DNA from: Larix kaempferi | Lineage: Eukaryota; Streptophyta; Pinopsida; Pinales; Pinaceae | Assembly (NCBI GenBank): GCA_027924585.1 | Contig: BSBM01001383.1 | Coordinates: 905,001 to 969,000 of the forward strand | Length of the DNA: 64,000 bases | Direction of reading: 5' to 3' | Shown: piece by piece, positions 35,362-47,702 of the stretch | Position numbering within the stretch: the stretch's first letter is position 1 | How the letters are laid out: every line of letters begins with the position of its first letter | The notes under the pieces: generated by a model | The model's database searches: none | Seen by the model: the letters and a program-made list of their open reading frames with translations, nothing else | What the model was told of the DNA's origin: nothing | Position numbers and translations under genes: made by a program

Positions 35362-36495
35362 TGTTGGAATATTGGTCAATACTGAGAGGGGGGGTGAATC
35401 AATATTGTTATCTTTTTAACAATTTAAACCACTTTTTAACATTAATTAAAACATGGAATCAACAAGATACACATAACACATATTTTTATCGTGGAAGCCC
35501 AATTGGGAAAACCACAAACTCTTTCTATACTACAAAATTATATTTACAATTAATTTGCAAGCTTCAACTTGCTGGATGCACCAACACCCAAGTTTCTCAA
35601 CTACAACTGAAGGATGTACCAACACCCTGTTTTGTCAACTACAACTGACAGGATACTACAACACCCTTAGCTGGCTGCAACCTACCCTAACACCTCCCTT
35701 CCACCCTTTAACTTTGCAATTTCATCAAGTCTGTAGGTTCTTCATTTTTTGGTCTCGTTCGTCCATCCTTGATACTTCTTCGATATTCATTATTGAGACA
35801 CCTTTATTTTAATTCGAAACTTCATTTAAATACCTCATTCATCCATAGAAGCGTTCCTCTTCAACCATCATGCCTTTTCAGAATTATACCTCTTCAATAA
35901 CGCATCCTTTTGTATTTTATAGATTAATTATTTTCCATATTTAATTAATTTACCATATACATGCACGCAGATGCCTGAATCTTCACATGATAGATCCAAC
36001 AGGCATACACAAGAACCTTGTGGGCATGTATATGAATCGGCGGGCATAATCTTCAGCCTACAAGCATATGCTATGGCTTGCAAGCATGTTGTAGCCTACG
36101 GGCATGTCCTCAAACCTTGTTGGCTTCTCCTCCCATGCGACCTTCTCCTCCCTTTGCGGGATTTCTTATTGTAGGCATCTCCCATTGCGGGCTCTCCCTC
36201 TGTGGGCTTCTCCTCCCTTGCGGGAATTCCATGCGAACATCCCTTGTGGGCATCACCATGCGGGCATCCCTTTGCAGGAATCCCTTGTGGGCATCACCAT
36301 GCGGGAATTTTAAGCCTCGAAGCCCTCTTGTGGGCATTTATTAAACACTGCGGGAATATCAAGCCCTCTTGTGGGCACATCAAGCCCTTGCGAGCATATC
36401 TTAAGCCCTCTTGTGGGCATATGAATATCTTCCTCTTTCTTGCAGGCATGGGCATATCACCTTTGTTAACATTAATGCCAACATTTTATTCAACA
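35362..36495 (-). repeat. Copia-type LTR (1134 bp) on the minus strand with GGGCAT repeats
   Basis: In + coordinates it starts TGTTGGAATATTGG and ends TTTATTCAACA. The DNA beyond its right edge holds a PPT on the minus strand, so this is the 3' LTR of a minus-strand element. A minus-strand CTATAAAATAC at 35912-35922 is the likely TATA box. U3, upstream of it, contains a degenerate GGGCAT-based repeat (36000-36430). The left target copy would be CGATT (35357-35361). Confidence 0.75.
36000..36430 (-). repeat. Degenerate GGGCAT/GCGGGCAT short-repeat cluster in LTR U3
   Basis: More than a dozen variants of TGTGGGCAT, TGCGGGCAT and TGCGGGAAT recur at irregular 15-30 bp spacing. All lie upstream of the LTR TATA box on the transcribed strand. 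Confidence 0.75.
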
Positions 36496-36770
36496 TTCTC
36501 CCCCTTTGGCATTGATGACAACATAAAAAATAGTCTCCCCCTTTGAAAACAATGACAAAGGGATCCTTTTGATAGCTCCCCCTATCAACATGTCTCCCCT
36601 TGACAATGTGTCTTTTCTCCTTTTTATCTATTGTAGGGATATCACTGTCAGTGACCTCTCTTCTGGATCCTTGTTGATTCAAGTAGTGGCTAGATGAACA
36701 AGCTGCCCAAGAATAGATCCACACCTTTGGATGAATTTATCAGTACAGGGACAATTCCCGACAGGCATTT
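36496..36770 (-). mobile_element. 3' tail of a copia-type element
   Basis: On the minus strand CATCAATGCCAAAGGGGGAG leads directly into the LTR. This matches the PPT context common in plant copia elements. Further in, more CTCCCCCT runs occur. Coding sequence is absent, so the element is truncated. Confidence 0.6.
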
Positions 36771-37330
36771 CCAAATGGCCCCTTAACCTTCAGTTTTCAA
36801 CACTTGGACAAATTTCATTTGTTTTTAATATGGAAAACAATATTTTTCTCACTTTGGTAGATTGATTTCTTGCACATGTGACTGTCATAAGGAAAACTGA
36901 AAATGTGATTGGATAACCACTTCAACAAAGAACAGATCCATGTCACCTTTTGATTTTGTTGATACACACACATCATCTGGCGGGCATTTGAAAATGGCCT
37001 TTTAAACTACTGATTTGACACTTAGACAAAATTTTCAAACTCTAGGTTAACATGTAGAGATTTTTATTTTCATCAAATTGGAAGTATGAGACATCCAATG
37101 GATAGAGGCCAACAAATTGATTCCATGCAGACCAATTTCATCCTTTGAGACCTCTTTCTCTCTCCTTGGCGGGCATTTTTCTGGATAAATTGGCAGTGAT
37201 ATTATATCCCAGGATGGCACTTACCTTCAACCATGTCAAAAGAAATGGAAACAAGCTAGCGGACCTTCTAGCTAACCTCAAGCTGAAACTCATAATTCCA
37301 TTTATGCCAACTCTTGGGCGGATCTGAACG
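36771..37330 (+). other. Sequence upstream of the LRR pseudogene
   Basis: No gene seen. The part at about 36998-37178 is repeated at 51709-51885, downstream of the second LRR copy. Confidence 0.65.
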
Positions 37331-37332
37331 AT

Positions 37333-37468
37333 GAATGTTAAGAAAATGGAAAAAATGGAAAAAATGAAAAAAGATTGGCATCCCCATTTGCTAGTAAATC
37401 CATAAATATTAAGAAAATGGAAAAAAATGGAAAAAAGATTGGCATCCCCATTTGCTAGAGCAATGGTT
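37333..37468 (+). repeat. 74-bp direct repeat upstream of the LRR pseudogene
   Basis: TTAAGAAAATGGAAAAA followed by AAAGATTGGCATCCCCATTT occurs twice in tandem, starting at about 37335 and 37409. Confidence 0.85.
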
Positions 37469-37625
37469 AGGCTTATTTTTATTTCACAAATATTCTATAT
37501 TTTGGAAAGCAATCTTATTCTACAGATTTCCCTACTTCATACGCCAATTTCTAAAATCTGATTTTCTTTCAATTTTCCAGAATCGCTGGAATTCTACAGA
37601 CGGCTTTATCTGAGAGATGTAAAAC

Positions 37626-37634
37626 TATAAATAT
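37626..37634 (+). promoter_or_regulatory. Probable TATA box of the LRR pseudogene
   Basis: TATAAATAT lies about 60 bp before the ATG at 37687. The second copy keeps a similar ACTATAAAA at about 48790. The preceding 80 bp are conserved between copies. Confidence 0.5.
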
Positions 37635-37686
37635 CGAAGACCATAAGTCATAGGTGTTTGAGGAAGTTGGATTGGAAGAGGGAGAA

Positions 37687-39756
37687 ATGGATCGACATGC
37701 CGTTCTTCTCTTGATCACAGTGGCATCTGTCTCTGCGACAACTATTCATTCGAAATATGGTTTACATGATGATCACAGATATTGGCCTCAACGCATGTTG
37801 GACGAAGCCGAATTCATATCATCCATCGACAACCACGATAAAAGGGACCTGGATGCTCTTTTGTCGTTCAGAAGGGCCATAACAGTTGATCCTCGAGGAG
37901 TCTTGTCCAACTGGACAACCCAGAACTTTGCGAACATATGCTCGTGGCATGGTATTCGCTGCAGAAAGCACAATAGAAGAGTTGTTGTTGTTGACCTTTA
38001 TTCGTCTGGGTTGGAAGGTACCCTTTCACCTTATCTTGGCAACCTGTCTTTACTGCACTATTTGGATCTTTCTGATAATAAATTGAGAGGGAGAATTCCA
38101 CCAGATTTTTGGCATCTTAAAGCCCTCCGAGCACTTGATCTCTATTGGAATCAGCTATCCAGTTTTCTACCCATGAGTATATTCTGCCTCCCCCTCTCCA
38201 TCCTATATCTTGATCATAATAGCTTCACAGGAAGTATCCCCAAAGCCATCAACAATTTGAGTATATTGGAATGGCTTGACCTTTCGAACAATACTCTGAC
38301 TGGGAGCATACTTGAAGCAATTTCCAATTTGAGTAGATTGGAATACCTTGACCTTACGAACAATGCTTTGACTGAGAGCATACCTGAAGCAAGCATACCT
38401 GAAGCAATTGCCAATTTGAGTAGATTGGAATACCTTTTCCTTGCGAAAAATGCTTTGACCGGGAGTATACCTGAACAATTGCCAATTTGAGTAGATTGGA
38501 AGGAATTTACCTTTCGAAGAATGCTCTGACTGGCACAATCCCGAAAGGCATTGGAAAGCTTCATCCGTTGCAGGCTTTAGCGTTGTCTTCAAACAACTTA
38601 ATTGGGACTCTTCCAAAAGTCATAGGACAACTTCATTCATTGGAGGCATTATTCTTGCATTCAAATAACTTCACTGGGAGCATCCCTGCTAGTATCAATG
38701 GTATGGATTCACTTCATGCTTTGGATCTTTCACAAAACAACTTCCAGGGACCTATTCGTATGGGCAATTGCACTTTATTGGAAACTTTTTCTGCACATTC
38801 TAATAATTTATCTGGGGCATTGTCTACATCTTTCACCAGATGTACTTCGCTTTAGTTTCTGGATTTAAGGAAAAATAGATTGACAGGTGAGCTTCCTTCA
38901 TATCTGGCATCTTTTCAACATTTGAGAGTTTTAAGTGTTGCTTATAATAATTTTCATGGTGTTATTCCTCAATTCATCACAAATTTCACCAAGTTGCATG
39001 TGTTGGATTTATCCAATAACAACTTGATTGAAAAAATACCCTCAAATCTCGAGAGACTTTTTGGATATACTGTCAATTTATCTAGATATGGATTAGATCA
39101 CGAGGGAAATGGTGATGAAATAAATTATGATATGAAAGGAAGAGAATATTCTTCATATATGATACCTATAAACACTATATTTGACTTGTCTAGCAATCAT
39201 CTTCATGGAGAGATACCCACAAGTATAGGAAGTATGTATAGTTTGAGATGGTTGAATTTGTCTTGGAACCAATTGGAAGGCCCAATCCCTACATCTCTTA
39301 GTAACATATCTACTTTGGAACAATTAGATATCTACTCTAATGAGCTCTCTAAATTATTTGAGTTAACATATCTACTCTAATGAGCTCTCTAAATTATTTG
39401 AGTTAACTTATTTGAATGTTTCATCTAACAACCTATGTGGGCCAATCCCTATGGGAACACAGTTTTCCACTTTTGGTGTAACTTCATTTCAAAGGAATAA
39501 GTGCTTACATGGGTGTCCTTTAGATACATGCAATGGAAATAAAAAATCAGAGGGAGAAGGCAATAATAGTGATAAGAGTAGTATGGTTAAAGTGGCATGG
39601 CTTAGTTGTGTGGATGAAAAGATATCATTGATGGCTTTGGTTACGGGACTTGGCATTGGATTTGGAGGAGTGGTTTTTGCTTTTGTAGTATCAAAGAAAG
39701 CTAGATGTTGGTTGGTGCCCTCTAAAGCACCACAACCTTATTATGGGGTGTACTGA
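37687..39756 (+). pseudogene. LRR receptor-like protein pseudogene (copy 1)
   Basis: Receptor-like proteins sit in the plasma membrane and sense extracellular ligands through leucine-rich repeats, without a kinase. Starting at MDRHAVLLL, a hydrophobic N-terminus leads to an LRR N-terminal cap (DLDALLSFRRAI to CSWHGIRC), then many 24-residue LRRs of the LxxLxLxxNxLTGxIP type. After LRR 3' sequences come a C-terminal cap, a transmembrane helix (SLMALVTGLGIGFGGVVFAF) and a short tail ending at the TGA 39754. There is no kinase. Lesions: loss of one G near 38475 with stop at 38488; TAG at 38853-38855 where Gln is likely; and a 40-bp tandem duplication (39328-39407) replacing sequence that copy 2 retains. 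It cannot encode a full receptor. Confidence 0.9.
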
Positions 39757-40790
39757 TTTCCTAAGTAGTTACCTCTACAAGTTTGTAAGTTTTACTCATA
39801 TATATTTAATAAAACAGTTGAAATTGAACCATGCATCATGGTAATTTTAAAGAAGTGTTTGTAATTCAATATGTATCATTTTACATATACATTTTTCTTT
39901 CAGTTTTTTTAGTAGTTGTTTGTTCTTCTTAAAATTAATTTAATTATTATTTATGTTTGAGTTTTTTATCAATTGGTTTTATATAATCACTATTATTATT
40001 GTGGTGAGAAAGTTGGATCACTAGATAATTTGTCATTAATAATGTTTATAAAATATATGTTGATTGTAATTTTTTTTAGAAATAAAAAAAGAAAGAAATT
40101 ACCGTACTTTTTAATTTAAATTAATATTTTAATAACTAACAATAATAAATAAATATATGAAAACTTATAAATTACTATATTTATATTTATAAAAAATATG
40201 CTTTAACAACACATTAACAATATAAAATTAAACTATTCATAAAAATATAAAAATATGTTTTTATAAAAAAAAAAGAATTTCGAGACATGCACAATGAATC
40301 TTGATTTTAATAAAAGAGATGAAATGTAGGAAATCAAATCACCTTTCAAAATATTTAACTTTTATTTATTGAAAACTCTCATAACTATCTCATTTATGAT
40401 TTTTTCTAACATTGACATTTTTTTTTTGCAAATGATAAGGTATATGCCCTTGTTAGTGCATCCTTTGAGTTCCTAAATGATGGAACCAATATACAAAAAC
40501 TTGTAAACATGTAGATAAGAAGTAGTACCAGTGTACTATTATTTTTACAAAATAAAATTAAGATGTTTTTAATTTTTTCATAATTATCTATGTGAGGAGA
40601 CATCGAAATCAATTCACCAACTATTAGTGCAGCTTTTGAAGGTCTTAATGTAATAATGAAGGATTTCATTTTTTATTGCATATAGAGGTAGGTGTCTAGT
40701 AGTACAACACATAAGGTTTTTATGAAATGGTTGAGAAGTAAAAAAAGTTATGGCCAAAACACCAACAAGGTGTTTTTTCTGTTAAGAAGT
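39757..40790 (+). repeat. 3' flank of LRR copy 1, duplicated downstream of copy 2
   Basis: AT-rich flank matching 49471-50858 with insertions and deletions. No gene is supported; a small frame at 40406-40669 (-) recurs at 50501-50749 only because the DNA is duplicated. Confidence 0.8.
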
Positions 40791-40857
40791 TGTATGAAAT
40801 CTTGAATTATGCCTACAAAGAAATCTTACATGTCTAATGAGGTCTAATTTAGCAATA

Positions 40858-40940
40858 TGAAAATGACAAATCTCTAATTCAACAAGATCAAATTGACAAA
40901 TCTCTAATTCAACAAGATCAAATTGACAAAGCTCTAATGG
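40858..40940 (+). repeat. 30-bp tandem repeat (about 2.7 units)
   Basis: AATTGACAAATCTCTAATTC followed by AACAAGATCA repeats head to tail. It is absent from the second LRR flank, which lacks 40791-42096. Confidence 0.9.
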
Positions 40941-41111
40941 AAAAAAACTAGAAATGAGGTAAATTGTTGTTTGTGAATCCTTGTTTGCTAGTTATATACA
41001 GGTTCGTTGATGTTTTTACGTGGGAAGGGTAGTTGGAAACATTAATTGTTTCCAACTCCTTTCGCGGTTTCGCCCCGGTTGGTTGATATATATATTTTTT
41101 ACACAAACAGA

Positions 41112-41263
41112 CCCTCGATCGAGGGTTTAATAACACCTCAATCGAGGGTTTAATAACACCTCGATCGAGGTCTTGTTAAACCCTTGATCGAGGTATTGTT
41201 AAACCCTCGATCGAGGTTCTGTTAAGCCCTCGATCAAGGTATTTAAAAAATCTTGATCGAGGG
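41112..41263. repeat. Seven CCTCGATCGAGG palindromes at 23-bp spacing
   Basis: Palindromes at about 41112, 41136, 41159, 41181, 41204, 41227 and 41251 are separated by TTTAATAACA or TTGTTAAAC-type spacers. The period is 22-24 bp. Some copies differ by one C-to-T. The array lies in the portion missing from the second LRR flank. Confidence 0.9.
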
Positions 41264-42096
41264 CTTAAAATACAGGCCGAGAGCCCTTTTCCCTACAGAA
41301 TGGAATGTTTGTCTACTTTCCACAGAGTTAAACCATGTCATTGAATTCTCATTAATGAGTAGACTTGATACCATTGGATTCGTCAACGAATCCTCTATCT
41401 AGATATATAAAATTTACGAATTTTTATCTTGATATGTCTTTTGTTTTTAAATTTCTACTAAAACTTGCCCTAAAAAACCATGTCGACAACTTTGATTGAG
41501 ATCAAAGATAAATCCACAAAATTCAAAATACACATCCAAAAAAATTGAAAAAATACACATGCCCTACATAAACGCGACCTCTTTAAAATGGTATTTTTAG
41601 TTTTGCAAATTATATAAAAAATCAAAAGATATCGTGCACGCACACACATGTGTGCAAAATACGACTTAAATATTCATTGGTCAGTTTCGAAAAATAATAA
41701 TAAATATATTTTTTCGATAAAAATTAAAAGAAAAATATGTAAGCCCTAGTGCATTATGTCTAGATCATGTTCACGTATTTCATTTTTTTAAATTATTACT
41801 TTAACATTAAATTATTGTGCGTGCACACAAACTACTTGTTAATTGCTCTTCAAATTTTTAAGTACACACGTTTCATTAAATGAAAATTCGACATGATATA
41901 TGACATTGGTATATTTCGAAAAAAATATCATTGGAAAGCCAACATAATTCTCTACATTTCGTTTTTCAACCGCATGTCAAAATTCATGTGGCAAGTATGG
42001 ATTTCGAGGGCTTCAATTTAATACATGGGTAAAATTTCTGTTTTTCACCGTCATATTTGGCCAAAAAGAGTTACCCATCTTCATGGAATCACCCAA

Positions 42097-42955
42097 TTAC
42101 ATCATAAGAAAAATAGTAAAAAATATAAAAATTTAATCGTTTTTTTCTTAAAAATTGCATATTTGTAATCAATAGAAAGGGTTCTATCTATGTCTGCAAT
42201 TTCATCATCCATGATTGACTGTAACATAATGTAGTGGCCCTTGAAATGTAGACATATGAGAAAAGAGAAAAAGGTCACATTAGCCATGGTTTTGTTAGTT
42301 CCATAGGACTGATTTGTTTACTCCAAAGTTAAATCCATATAAAAACATTAGGATAGGAGGTGGCATGTAGATATGTGAGTAGGAGTGTCAAAAGTGTTAC
42401 ATAACACACATGTTATGTTTAAATTCAAATTTTGTGGTCGCACCATGTGAAGAGTTGTATATCGTGTGCCCGATGTAGTATCATCATGTGCGCATTGTAG
42501 TATGTATTGCATGCACGATATAGATATAATTGATTAAATTGTATATAGTGTATAGTAAATAGAATCCAAAGAAGAAACAAATATCCCATTACAATTCCAC
42601 CACCCAACTAATATCTCAAATACCTTGAGGGCATCATTTGGTATTTTCAAGAGGATTCCACCTAACGGTGGGGTATGGGGGTTGAAATATGAAATAACCA
42701 CTCTAAGATATTCGATAAGTGCCCATTTTCCGACCTTTCATGTTGCTGCAGCATGTTCTTTGTATTGCTTGGACTTGACAACTTGGTACTTTATGAAGAC
42801 AAAACCAAGGAATATCTTGGGGGGGGGGGGGTTTCTAATTCACCTAAAGGTCTCGTCTTAATGTCTAAAGAAAAAGAAAAGAGTGGATTTTAAACCAAAC
42901 CATGCACTAATTAGGTTTAGGTCGAAATATCACCAAGTGTGCACCTCTATCAGTT
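42097..42955 (+). repeat. Distal 3' flank of LRR copy 1, duplicated at 50859-51715
   Basis: Closely matches the second copy, including a poly-G run (42822-42832 versus about 51567-51575). No gene seen. Confidence 0.8.
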
Positions 42956-44440
42956 TTTCCTAAACTATCTCTTCAACCACCATGCCAAATGGGATTTGTA
43001 TCTTCCCTTAATGACACAAACCTAAGAATTGAGGGGTTTTCCTTCATCTCATTCTCTTGTTTGAATAAGGCCTATTGGAAACACATTTCCTCATGTTTAT
43101 TTCTTCTATACAATACTTTCATGTGGAGAGAATCCCCCAAGGAATGAAGAATGTCCTATATTTTGGTCCCATGAACCTATTGTTTGAGAATTAAAAGTTT
43201 GGATTCCAATTATAGGGCTACGTGGGTAAGAGGATGCACATTTGGTTGTAATTTTGCATTCATGAATTCCAAATTATTTATTCTTTGAAACAAATCTTGG
43301 ATCTCAATCTGCAATATGATATTTGTCACAACCTACAAGTTTGAATATTACGTTTGTGTGATCAAACTATCCATGACCTAGGCTACTACACATATTTTTT
43401 CTTCTACCCTAAGCTACTCATAAGTTGTTGGTTGATAGGCCATATCCTACTAGCATCCCATAAGATGAGTGTTGTAACTTGTAAGGAGCCTACAATATTG
43501 GAGGAGAGTCCCATATCCTACATGGAGGTAAAAGAACAAAGGAAAATGATAAATAGGACAAGAGGGAAATACATACCATGATTATCCACATTGAGGCTAC
43601 AATGAGAGGGAAGGAAGGGGTGTGAGAGGTTGAGTGGATGTAGGGTGGGGAGTTGATGTGATTGAAGTGGAGGATGAATAGGGAAGTGGATTGGAGGTAG
43701 AGTGAAATGAGACTAAGCATGTATGGGGGTGTGGGGATATGTAGATAGCATATTGAGTAGAGAGTCGAGAGGGGGTAACAATGAAGGGTGGTAAAGGAGG
43801 AAGATAGCTGAGAGATTGTCGGTGGAGGAGCCATGGGCAAGGGAAGACATGGAGGGATCAAATATGGATAAACCATGAAGTAAGTGACGTAATATCACAT
43901 TATCTATAACATGAAGTGTTCACATAGAAAAAAATATAAAGAAAAAATAAACCAAACAATGAGAAGAATGTCAATACGCCTCTGTTTTAGAAAAGAAACA
44001 AATGCAAGTTAGAAATGGAGAAGATGGCATTGCAAACATCTAGTTAAAAGAATGATGAGAAGACCATGAGGGTTCACTCACAAAAGAATACCCCTAATTA
44101 TTTTCCACATCTAAAAAATAATTCTAAACACCCCTTCGAATACACATTTCCAGTTAAAACCCCCACACCCTTAATTTCACTAGATATCCTTGGTATCATT
44201 GTTGCTTTTGTGATATTTGTCATACATCTTTTTATTTCCACAGTAATTATGTTGATCCCAAAATTAATCTTATTTTTTAGCGTTTACAATAAAACATGTC
44301 CACCACTAGATTTATATTGTATTGTGTGAGAATAAAATATATATTGCACAGAGAAATCCATTATTGTAACAATATTCTCTTTCAACGTGGAAGTAACCTA
44401 ATTTATTTATTCATTTATGCTTAAGAAGATCACTAATTAG
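42956..44440. other. Unassigned sequence
   Basis: No gene or repeat recognised. A purine-rich stretch (43590-43880) opens long antisense frames by composition only. Confidence 0.55.
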
Positions 44441-44441
44441 G

Positions 44442-44520
44442 AACATGATTTCATGCCATAATTGCATCAACATGATTTCATATCATAATTGCATCAACAT
44501 GATTTCATATCATAATTTTT
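44442..44520. repeat. 27-bp tandem repeat (3 units)
   Basis: AACATGATTTCATATCATAA followed by TTGCATC repeats three times, just upstream of the gag relic. Confidence 0.9.
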
Positions 44521-44599
44521 ATCATGTTATAGTTTTAGTTTACTGATATGATCTCTATTTATGGAAAAGATGTAATAAATTTGTAAGCCTTTCCATGCT

Positions 44600-46356
44600 C
44601 AGATGGATAACAATAAGATTGATATCTACACCTGTTTACGAGACTATTGAACGTTTACGAATGTTCGATAACCAACTTAGATGACAGATTTTCCGACCTA
44701 CATCCAATCTAGAAGTACCAATTTTTGAACAAAATTCCCGCATACATTCTTTATCTTTTTCTTCACCAAGAATATCTACACCTAACTTGACCACTTATGA
44801 ACTAGGTCAACCATCATTCCTGATGAGTACACCTCAAAGTCATGAAACTGGTTCAACGCCTCATTTGACCCTAACAAACAGAGGGAAACCTTCAACTTCT
44901 GTTAACTTCATAACTGGAATGTCATTACCACCTCCACCTCTAATTCCGAGTGGAACTTGTCCTCTAGTTAGTAGTCAACAATTGAGTATGGGTCAACCTA
45001 TGATTAGTGGTCAACATACGTTTACTAGGGGGAACCCCTAGTCTTTGGACATAATCTAACTAGGGGACATTATCCAGTTAGGGGACATAACGTGAGAGGA
45101 TGAAATTATTCACATATGAACAATAATATAGTTGGCAGTTATCTCCCAACCATGGGACAACCTACATGGACACATCAAATGGGGGTACCATCTACTTGGA
45201 CCCAAACCCCATGGGGGGCATATCTACTTGGAAAATCATAATATTTCTATAGGTCAAAATTATTCAGGAAACCTTTTTCCTGGATTACCCTATCCCAGAA
45301 ACATGAACACCCCATGGGGTCACCATAATGTTCCACCGCTTGGAGCCCTAGCCGGTGGACCACCCCCACCACCTGTCCCACCACCACCACTTCCACCTGG
45401 AGTACCCTCGTATTCTGGGGAAGGACCACCTTATTATGGAGGAGGACCCCCTCCCAACCCAGGAGGCCCACCACCATATGGCCTTCCCCTTATGGGAGGA
45501 CCTTACAACCACTCAATCCATGGTCCTACTGGTACACAAATGCCTTATCAATATTACTAGTATCCACAGCCGAACTTATAGTTACCATTCCGGGCTACAC
45601 TTGATCTACCAGATCTGTCGCGTTTGACTAATGATCCCATTCAACATGGTATAAATTGGCCAATGATTCTTGTGAAGTTACCATCAGACATTCCGAAGTT
45701 TGACGAAAAGCCTGATGAGTACCCTAAGAACCACTTAATGACTTATCATTTGTGGTGTTCATTAAATTCCTTAAGGGATGATTCCATCTGTTTGAGGTTA
45801 TTTCAATGAACCCTCACTAGTACTGCTGCAAAGTGGTACTTTGAGTTACCACCACATTCCTTTGCTGAATTTCTATCTTTAGCTATGTCATTTTTTACTC
45901 ACTTTCAGCTACCCATCCGCTATGAAACTGGAACAAATATTTTGACTTCTCTCCATCAAACTACTTCCACCCACATCTCCCATCATATTCATGAGTGGAG
46001 GAGGAGAAGACGTCTCATTAAATCTCCCATTCTGGACCAACTAGTTGCTGATTGGTTCACAAAGTCACTACTACCTGTCATAGCTAAAGACGTGGCTATG
46101 GGTGGGGCTGTTACGGAAGAACAAGTTATATCTCGTGATCAGTATTTAGACCTTGTCTATGCCTAGTCTGGCACCTTATAGGATATCATTTCCAATTCCC
46201 CCCACCCTACACACGATCCAACAAAATGACCTACGGGATCTCATGTCGATGGCATTATTGGTTCCATTCATACCCATCCTGCTACACAATCCGGTGGATC
46301 ACAAAAACCTCATATTTCGACTCCACCCTTGCCCCAAGCTGGCCACAACACCAATT
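44600..46356 (+). pseudogene. Ty3-like gag N-terminal half
   Basis: A weak start (MDNNKI) passes through a frameshift to ISTPVYETIERLRMF and a TGA, then Ser/Thr/Pro-rich sequence (44787-45040). A Pro/Gly-rich low-complexity segment with runs of proline follows (45340-45520). From 45590 comes a retrotransposon gag domain: LPDLSRLTNDP, KLPSDIPKFDEKPDEYPKNH, TAAKWYFELP and FAEFLSLAMSFFTHF. This is the capsid-like part that packages element RNA. Stops at 45807 and 46166 and several frame changes kill it. The ORF ends abruptly at an LTR edge (46357), and its sequence continues in frame at 34019. Confidence 0.78.
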
Positions 46357-46876
46357 TGTTAAGATTCAATATGCTAAGATAGATAACATTAGTGCTCAAT
46401 TCAATTTCACAATAATAGCATATACAGGATCACTGAAAGAATAACAAGCACATCATAAACACAAGAGACAAAAATTTGTCCTGGGAAACCCTTTAGGGGG
46501 AGAAAACCCAACAAAATGTCCTCAATTTAGATGATCAAAAGTACAAAGACAAAACCACAAACAAGTGCTCCTTCTCCTTGCATCTCTCTCTCTCTCTCTT
46601 TCTCTCTCTCTCCCCATTGTGAATTACACAAGTGAGTGTGTGTGTCCAAATGAGGATCACATCACTCCTATTTATACTTTATCTTTCACTTGAATTTTTC
46701 CCTAACTAGGTCAGCCCCAACAACTTAACCACTCAACTTAATGATGATTGGGTCGACTCCTATAGGGGACTTAAACACCCCATTGCAATTGACTCAAAGG
46801 GGATCTATTTCCCCGACTTACAAGGGAGGATTTACCTCAATGACTTTACATAATCAAATACAATAATAACATCCCG
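46357..46876 (-). repeat. 3' LTR of a copia element (same family as 33424-34013), target copy CAATT
   Basis: In + coordinates it begins TGTTAAGATTCAATATGC, preceded by CAATT (46352-46356). It follows 33424-33940 closely, including the minus-strand TATAAATAG at 46678-46686, then diverges, so its far end (about 75 bp) is missing or replaced. Confidence 0.82.
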
Positions 46877-47355
46877 AATTTAACGAGAAGGGTATTCTAC
46901 TGACAACAGCAACATCAACTGTAGGAGCAAGGAGAGAGAGCATCATCAACAACATCAAGGTGATACATCTATAAATCATTGGAATTTTTCTTCAACAACA
47001 TCAGCAACTGGAATAGTTACTAGAACATCTTCAATATCTTCAACATCTTTAGTACTGGAGCATCATCTTCTACAACACTGAGTCTTCATCTTCTGCAGCA
47101 CTCGATAAATCGATCGTCCACAAAAAAACTTGATCTCTCGATCAACAAAATCATCTTGATCTTTCGATCAACATCATCTTGATCTTTTGATCAGAAGCAA
47201 CATTACCTGCAACACACATGATCCTGTTACATGATGATCAATCCCTTTCACTTTAGGACATAAGTCCAAGGATGATACAATCCAACCACATTCTCGAGGA
47301 CAAAAGTCACCAGATCAGTTCTGGGCTAAAGTCCAAGGATGATACAATCCAACCA
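46877..47355 (-). other. Simple-sequence-rich copia 3' region
   Basis: CATCAACA-type runs and four repeats of CTTGATC(T)TTCGATCAACA at 47126-47195 fill the gap between the LTR and the 59-bp repeats. No gene. Confidence 0.6.
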
Positions 47356-47694
47356 AAGTGCCAGTCCTTTTTCATACTGGATGTGACCTAGATCAAATCT
47401 AGGATTTTCCACCACAGTGCTAGTCCTTTTTCATACTGGATGTGACCTAGATCAAATCTATAATTTTCCACCACAGTGCTAGTCCTTTTTCATACTGGAT
47501 GTGACCTAGATCAAATTTAGGATTTTCCACCACAATGCCAGTCCTTTTTCATATTGGATGTGACCTAGATCAAATCTAGGATTTTCCACCACAGTGCTAG
47601 TCCTTTTTCATACTAGATGTGACCTAGATCAAATCTAGGATTTTCCACCAGAATGCCAGTCCTTTTCATAACGATGTGACCTGGATCAAATCTA
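47356..47694 (-). repeat. 59-bp tandem repeats (about 6 units)
   Basis: Same unit as 26496-26731; the last unit is shortened. Confidence 0.93.
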
Positions 47695-47702
47695 GTATTT
47701 TC

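Noticed and set aside
37654-37686. Upstream start for the LRR gene
   Set aside because: The extension begins with GTG; the first ATG at 37687 starts the hydrophobic leader and lies a suitable distance after the TATA box.
41112-41263. Regular palindromes resembling a CRISPR array
   Set aside because: Repeat and spacer lengths are far too short, spacers are near-identical, and the context is plant retrotransposons.
43490-43898. 128- and 61-codon frames on -
   Set aside because: Antisense to a purine-rich stretch; Ser/Pro/Leu composition only, no homologous feature.
45247-45477. Antisense frame over the proline-rich gag segment
   Set aside because: Shadow of the Pro/Gly codon run on the + strand.
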